From assembly GCA_029262855.1 (NCBI GenBank), contig JAJCYP010000042.1, positions 1 through 42,421 of the forward strand: a stretch of DNA of 42,421 nt, written 5' to 3'. Made by a program: the position numbers and the translations under genes. The stretch is from Bacteroidota bacterium. Its GTDB lineage: Bacteria > Bacteroidota > Rhodothermia > Rhodothermales > UBA10348. The notes under the pieces were generated by a model. The model was not told the DNA's origin. It saw only the letters and a program-made list of their open reading frames with translations, and made no database searches. This document shows, one piece after another, positions 42,038-42,421 of this stretch. Every line of letters starts with the position of its first letter. Positions within the stretch are counted from its first letter, which is position 1.

Positions 42038-42421
42038 TCGTGCCCCTCAGCCGGTGGCACGGGCAACGCGTCGATGGCACGATCCAGTATCTCCATGGCG
42101 TCCGCGCTGGAGAGCCGCGCAGTTTTTCGGGCGATGCGGACGGTCTCGGTCACGATGGCTACGTAGGCCGTTATCAGGTGAGGTGCGCGATCAACCAACA
42201 TCTCCACGTGGCGAGCCACGGTCTCCGTGTCCCCTCGCACCACAGGCCCAGTCAGTGCCCGGTCGGGGCCTCGTTCTCGAATATTGGCCACCGTGCCCTC
42301 AAGTAGCGGTTGCAGCATACCCACGATCTCCTGCTCCCCCAATCGTGTGGTCTGCAGGATTTCACGGGCGAGTGACGCCACGGTCACCGTGAAATTGGAG
42401 ATCACCGAGGCGGCGGCGTGG
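42034..42421 (-). CDS. Rossmann-like/DUF2520 protein, C-terminal part (runs off the right edge)
   Basis: The window holds about 128 C-terminal codons. The visible part starts HAAASVISNFTVTVASLAREIL and continues with helices RLGEQEIVGMLQPLLEGTV, GPVVRGDTETVARHVEML and LITAYVAIVTETVRIA, the C-terminal all-helical domain of the DUF2520 family, relatives of ProC-type reductases whose N-terminal Rossmann domain is outside the window. The function is unknown. Its stop overlaps the next gene (GTGA). Confidence 0.78.
   Translation of the reverse strand, partial: HAAASVISNFTVTVASLAREILQTTRLGEQEIVGMLQPLLEGTVANIRERGPDRALTGPVVRGDTETVARHVEMLVDRAPHLITAYVAIVTETVRIARKTARLSSADAMEILDRAIDALPVPPAEGHE

Overview
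The window (42.4 kb, GC-rich) looks like a chromosomal segment of a Gram-negative bacterium of the Bacteroidota/Rhodothermota side of the tree. The reasons are a TonB-dependent receptor with an N-terminal carboxypeptidase-regulatory-like domain, a long secreted N-terminus on ATP synthase subunit a, an atpZ-atpI-atpBEFHAG cluster that lacks atpD and atpC, a bactofilin and an M23 peptidase at the head of that cluster, a fused hisIE, and many lipoprotein signal peptides. This placement is inference from gene content; no rRNA or marker phylogeny was possible.

Layout. 1-2160: 5' end of uvrB (minus), then a FIST sensor gene collapsed by a large internal deletion, and the hybrid histidine kinase that normally partners it. 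2212-5657: amidohydrolase lipoprotein and TonB-dependent receptor, convergent. 5769-7660: hisIE, hisF and a secreted SnoaL-like protein (minus). 7699-11261: FdhF/YdeP-type molybdopterin oxidoreductase translationally coupled to an M24 peptidase lipoprotein. 11258-14314: nucleotide-transporter-like MFS protein, thioredoxin-like protein, and a divergent Tat-exported epimerase. 14363-21255: a 55-residue membrane protein, then a long minus-strand gene train (DUF6122 membrane protein, MsbA-like ABC exporter, pxpA, pxpB, pxpC, GNAT acetyltransferase, secreted M20 amidohydrolase). 21339-23205: DinB-like protein, lipoprotein, Cys-containing hypothetical. 23206-24932: a gene-poor island of about 1.7 kb holding a nested RNA-like hairpin, a possible beta-propeller remnant, a small membrane protein, 80-bp tandem repeats, a 99-bp inverted-repeat element, tRNA-Ser(GCU) with its terminator, and a 127-bp ERIC-like imperfect palindrome. 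24924-32356: atpG-A-H-F-E-B-I-Z, bactofilin and M23 peptidase (all minus). 32510-35284: rpsT, an OmpA-domain outer-membrane protein and queG (plus). 35293-42421: a tightly packed minus-strand train of DUF2520 protein (partial), small conserved protein, cyclophilin lipoprotein, lysS, MFS transporter and a multi-PAS histidine kinase.

How the genes work together. The ATP synthase genes form one transcription unit with cell-envelope genes (bactofilin scaffold and its probable hydrolase partner). PxpABC make the 5-oxoprolinase that recycles pyroglutamate; they sit with an exporter, an acetyltransferase and a secreted amidohydrolase. hisF and hisIE supply late and early histidine-biosynthesis steps. 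Many junctions use 4-bp start/stop overlaps (ATGA, GTGA, TTGA), so translational coupling is common here.

The strongest unusual signals are the in-place collapse of the FIST sensor upstream of its intact kinase, the 127-bp palindrome overlapping the end of atpG, the cluster of structured repeats beside tRNA-Ser, an intrinsic terminator ending one base before the queG start codon, and a perfect 16-bp palindrome abutting the start codon of the OmpA-like gene. I did not find a clear defence system, CRISPR array, integrase or transposase.
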